NCBI RefSeq assembly: GCF_014197795.1
Contig: NZ_JACIGI010000006.1
Span: forward strand, 1-64,000
Reading direction: 5' to 3'
Length of the DNA stretch: 64,000 bases
Origin: Roseospira goensis
GTDB lineage: Bacteria; Pseudomonadota; Alphaproteobacteria; Rhodospirillales; Rhodospirillaceae
The translations under genes and the position numbers were made by a program. Numbering within the stretch: the first letter of the stretch is position 1; every line of letters starts with the position of its first letter. Of this stretch, positions 61,831 through 64,000 are shown piece by piece. The notes under the pieces were generated by a model. That model searched no databases. It saw only the letters and a program-made list of their open reading frames with translations, and was not told where the DNA came from.

Positions 61831-63744
61831 TCAGGCGCCGGCCGCCGCCGGCTCCGATCCGGCGCGCGGAAGCTCTCTGGGGGGCTGACCGCGGTCCTCC
61901 TCCGGGGTGAACACCCGGGCCTCGGCGCCCTGACCCCTGACCGGTAGATGGCCCAGGGACAGGAGCGGGACCGCCCGCACCAGCGTGGCGGTGCGGTCGG
62001 AGACCAGGATGCGGGTGCCGATGCTCTTGTTCATCACCTCCAGGCGGGCGGCCAGGTTCACCGCGTCGCCGTGCACGGTGTAGCTGAGCCGGTCCTGGGC
62101 GCCGACGGCGCCGGCCAGGACGGTGCCCGTTCCGATGCCGATGCGGGCGTGCAGGGTCTGGCCCTCGAACGGTCCGGCGTCCAGTCGCCGCTGCATCTCC
62201 AGGGCGGCCAGCACGGCGGCGCTGGCATGGTCCGGATGACGTTCGGGCAGGTTGAACACCACCAGCATGGCGTCGCCCTGGAACTGGGTCACGACGCCGC
62301 CGTGGCGTTCCAGGATCTCGACCATGGCCGAGAAATAGGCATTCAGCATCCGCACCACCCGTTCCGGCCCCAGCACCTGGGTCAGGCGCGTGAAGTCGGT
62401 GAGGTCGGCGAACAGGATGGTCGCCTCGGTCTCGTCGGGCCGCGGGTCGCCGTCCTGGGCGAGCAGGCGGCGCGCCACCTCTTCCGGCACGTACTTGCCG
62501 AACAGGTTGCGCACCCGCTCGCGCTCGCGCAGGCCCTCGACCATGCTCTGGAACGCGGCCCCGCCCTCCTGGTACTCGCGGATCAGCGAGGGTTGGGGCT
62601 GCATCGGCGGGTTGAGGTTGCCCGCCGCCACGGCCCGTGCCACCGTCGCGAACCGGACGACCGGTCGGCCGATCCAGCGCCCCAGCAGCAGCGCGGCGAC
62701 CACGGACAGCGCCAGCACCCCTAGCCCCACCGCGATGGAGTTGCGCAGGCGGACGAAGGCGGGGGCCCCTTCCGTGGTCGTGAAATGGGTGCCGATCTGG
62801 AGCGGACGCGGCGAGAAGCCCTGCACGTCGCGCAGGGTGTGGACGATCGTCTCTCCGTCCAGGTGGATGCCCTGCGCCCAGCCCGGCTTGAGGTCGACCG
62901 GCCCCTTCATGCGCATCGGCTCCGCGTCCCAGAGCATGGCGAGGTGGGCGTCCGGAAAGTCGTCCAACGCCAGCAGCGGGCGCGGCGCCGTGGTGGTGGG
63001 ATCCGGGCCCAGCGCAGCCCCGGTGTCCAGCAGCGGGTGGGCCAGGACCCGCGTGCGATCGTACAGAATGTACGGGATCATGACCTCATCGACGAGCAGG
63101 CGCGGCAGCGCCGAAACGATGGGCTCCAACCCGATCATTGCGAACAGGACACCGGCGGGCGCGCCGTTCCGCATCAAGGCGACGCGGATGTGGAATGCGG
63201 CGTGCCCGGTGGAGCCACGCCACACCGGGGTGCCCCACACGGGCTCGATGTTGCCCGCCTTGGCGCGTTCGATGACCTCGTCGACGAGACCCGCCACCGG
63301 CGCGCGATCGCTCCAGTCGTCGATGCGGGCGATGCCGTCGCGGCCATACCGCCGCGCCACGTGGTCGGGGGTCACCAGCGCCAGCGCCTCCAGGCGCGGG
63401 GTGCCGGCGAACAGGCCGTGGACGTAGGCGTCGACGTGCGCCGTGTCGTCCGGCGCCAGGGCGCCCTCGGCCACCATGGCCTGGGCGTTGCGGGCGACGT
63501 CCGACAGCGGTCGCAGTTGCAGCCGCAGCCACTGCTCCAGGCCGTGCAGCACGGCGCTGGAGCGTTGCAGCATCAGTTCGCGTGCCGTCTCGCCGCCGGC
63601 ACGCACGTTGATGGCCAGGATGGACCCGGCCGAGAGCAGGACCAGCCCGGTGATGCCGAGCAGGAGAACGACGCGCAGGGGAATGCTCACTCGGCGGCTG
63701 GTCGGCGCGGCGTGCGGGGTGCGCCGCGCGTCTCGTCCCATCAT
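61831..63744 (-). CDS. Membrane-bound class III adenylate/guanylate cyclase with periplasmic sensor and HAMP
   Basis: The 637-residue protein has TM1 at about 22-47 and an extracytoplasmic Cache-like sensor (about 50-330). TM2 (about 333-358, IAVGLGVLALSVVAALLLGRW) and a HAMP region (to about 410) follow, then RNLFGKYVPEEVARRLL and the cyclase domain (about 435-600). Metal Asps are in ILFADLTDFTRL and FQGDAMLV; SYTVHGDAVNLAARLE carries the transition-state region. The Lys that usually sits before F-x-G-D and reads adenine is Gln here (TQFQGD). It probably makes cAMP in response to an external signal, though the substrate is not certain. Confidence 0.85.
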   Translation of the reverse strand: MMGRDARRTPHAAPTSRRVSIPLRVVLLLGITGLVLLSAGSILAINVRAGGETARELMLQRSSAVLHGLEQWLRLQLRPLSDVARNAQAMVAEGALAPDDTAHVDAYVHGLFAGTPRLEALALVTPDHVARRYGRDGIARIDDWSDRAPVAGLVDEVIERAKAGNIEPVWGTPVWRGSTGHAAFHIRVALMRNGAPAGVLFAMIGLEPIVSALPRLLVDEVMIPYILYDRTRVLAHPLLDTGAALGPDPTTTAPRPLLALDDFPDAHLAMLWDAEPMRMKGPVDLKPGWAQGIHLDGETIVHTLRDVQGFSPRPLQIGTHFTTTEGAPAFVRLRNSIAVGLGVLALSVVAALLLGRWIGRPVVRFATVARAVAAGNLNPPMQPQPSLIREYQEGGAAFQSMVEGLRERERVRNLFGKYVPEEVARRLLAQDGDPRPDETEATILFADLTDFTRLTQVLGPERVVRMLNAYFSAMVEILERHGGVVTQFQGDAMLVVFNLPERHPDHASAAVLAALEMQRRLDAGPFEGQTLHARIGIGTGTVLAGAVGAQDRLSYTVHGDAVNLAARLEVMNKSIGTRILVSDRTATLVRAVPLLSLGHLPVRGQGAEARVFTPEEDRGQPPRELPRAGSEPAAAGA

Positions 63745-63923
63745 CGACGGGGTGCCCTTTTCTCGACCGGGTTGCTGACGGGGGTGCTGACTGAGGGGGC
63801 AGCCCCGGATTTTCCAACATAGCAGGTGTTCAGGGCCGCGAAAGCTCCGTATCCTGGCCGGACGTCTCCTGGTGCGATGTCGGTCGCAGGGACGGAGCTC
63901 CGGAGTGCGGGAATAGGTGGGGG

Positions 63924-64000
63924 ATGCGGTTTTTCTTCATCGGGACCGGCGCGGCCTTCACGATGGCCGACGATAACTTCCAGAGCAACGCGATTCTGGA
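63924..64000 (+). CDS. Start of an MBL-fold metallo-hydrolase (cut by window end)
   Basis: ATG 63924, preceded by AGGTGGGGG, opens 25 codons to the window edge: MRFFFIGTGAAFTMADDNFQ, then S-N-A-I-L. The F-x-G-T-G-x-A-F-T start followed by N-F-Q-S-N is common in metallo-beta-lactamase-fold hydrolases; the HxHxDH site would lie outside the window. It is divergent from the cyclase gene across 179 bp. Confidence 0.6.
   Translation, partial: MRFFFIGTGAAFTMADDNFQSNAIL

Overview
The window is GC-rich, densely coded chromosomal DNA of an alphaproteobacterium, most likely a Rhodospirillales-type organism. The basis is codon and GC character, the alphaproteobacterial Zur box ATGTTATATCATAACAT, the chorismate mutase-hisC-tyrA gene order, paired metX-metW, and the cobalamin-riboswitch/cbiMLQO cluster. 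No rRNA, replication origin, prophage or CRISPR array was seen; there is one tRNA.

Layout. 0-0.6 kb: tail of an ISAs1-type transposase, tRNA-Arg(CCG), and a second copy of the tRNA 3' end. 0.6-5.7 kb: mfd and a succinyl-CoA:acetate CoA-transferase, convergent. 5.9-13.7 kb: polyamine block, with SAM decarboxylase and ornithine decarboxylase (synthesis), potFGHI (uptake) and a putrescine-type aminotransferase (catabolism), all on the minus strand. 14-15.8 kb: ada, then a REP-associated tyrosine transposase flanked by its palindromes. 15.8-19.3 kb: HD nucleotidase, tyrA, hisC and a chorismate mutase-like protein. 19.6-22.1 kb: metX, metW and a membrane-anchored unknown. 22.2-24.5 kb: GFA protein, a large palindrome array and an M20 peptidase. 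24.5-27.7 kb: cbiMLQO cobalt importer behind a cobalamin riboswitch. 27.7-32.5 kb: MFS transporter, second palindrome array, small membrane protein, Tat-exported sulfide:quinone oxidoreductase homologue, periplasmic rhodanese and a ferritin-like protein. 32.5-35.7 kb: zur-znuB-znuC divergent from znuA with a Zur box between. 35.7-40.7 kb: two tandem copies of an [octaheme cytochrome c + cytochrome b] module, related to octaheme tetrathionate reductase. 41.7-49.1 kb: phenylacetate gene cluster (paaN, flavodoxin, a lone PaaA/PaaC-family protein, paaG, paaI, paaJ-type thiolase, paaK), bracketed by two copies of a 60-bp palindromic repeat. 49.3-56.1 kb: hemolysin III-type membrane protein, XRE regulator and hisB-[lipoprotein protease, opposite strand]-hisHAFE. 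56.1-64 kb: third palindrome array, proVWX-type osmolyte transporter, alpha/beta hydrolase, ParA-like ATPase, DUF488 protein, membrane class III cyclase and the first codons of an MBL-fold protein.

How it fits together. The window is mostly housekeeping amino-acid and polyamine metabolism plus metal uptake with recognisable regulation (B12 riboswitch for cobalt, Zur for zinc). Sulfur redox genes sit around 29-41 kb: SQR homologue, rhodanese and the duplicated octaheme cytochromes. The least explained parts are the phenylacetate cluster, where a single ferritin-like oxygenase-family protein and a flavodoxin stand where paaABCDE would be expected; the duplicated octaheme modules; and three unrelated palindromic repeat families, only one of which has an obvious mobilising enzyme here. 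All functions are inferred from reading the protein sequences; no searches were run.
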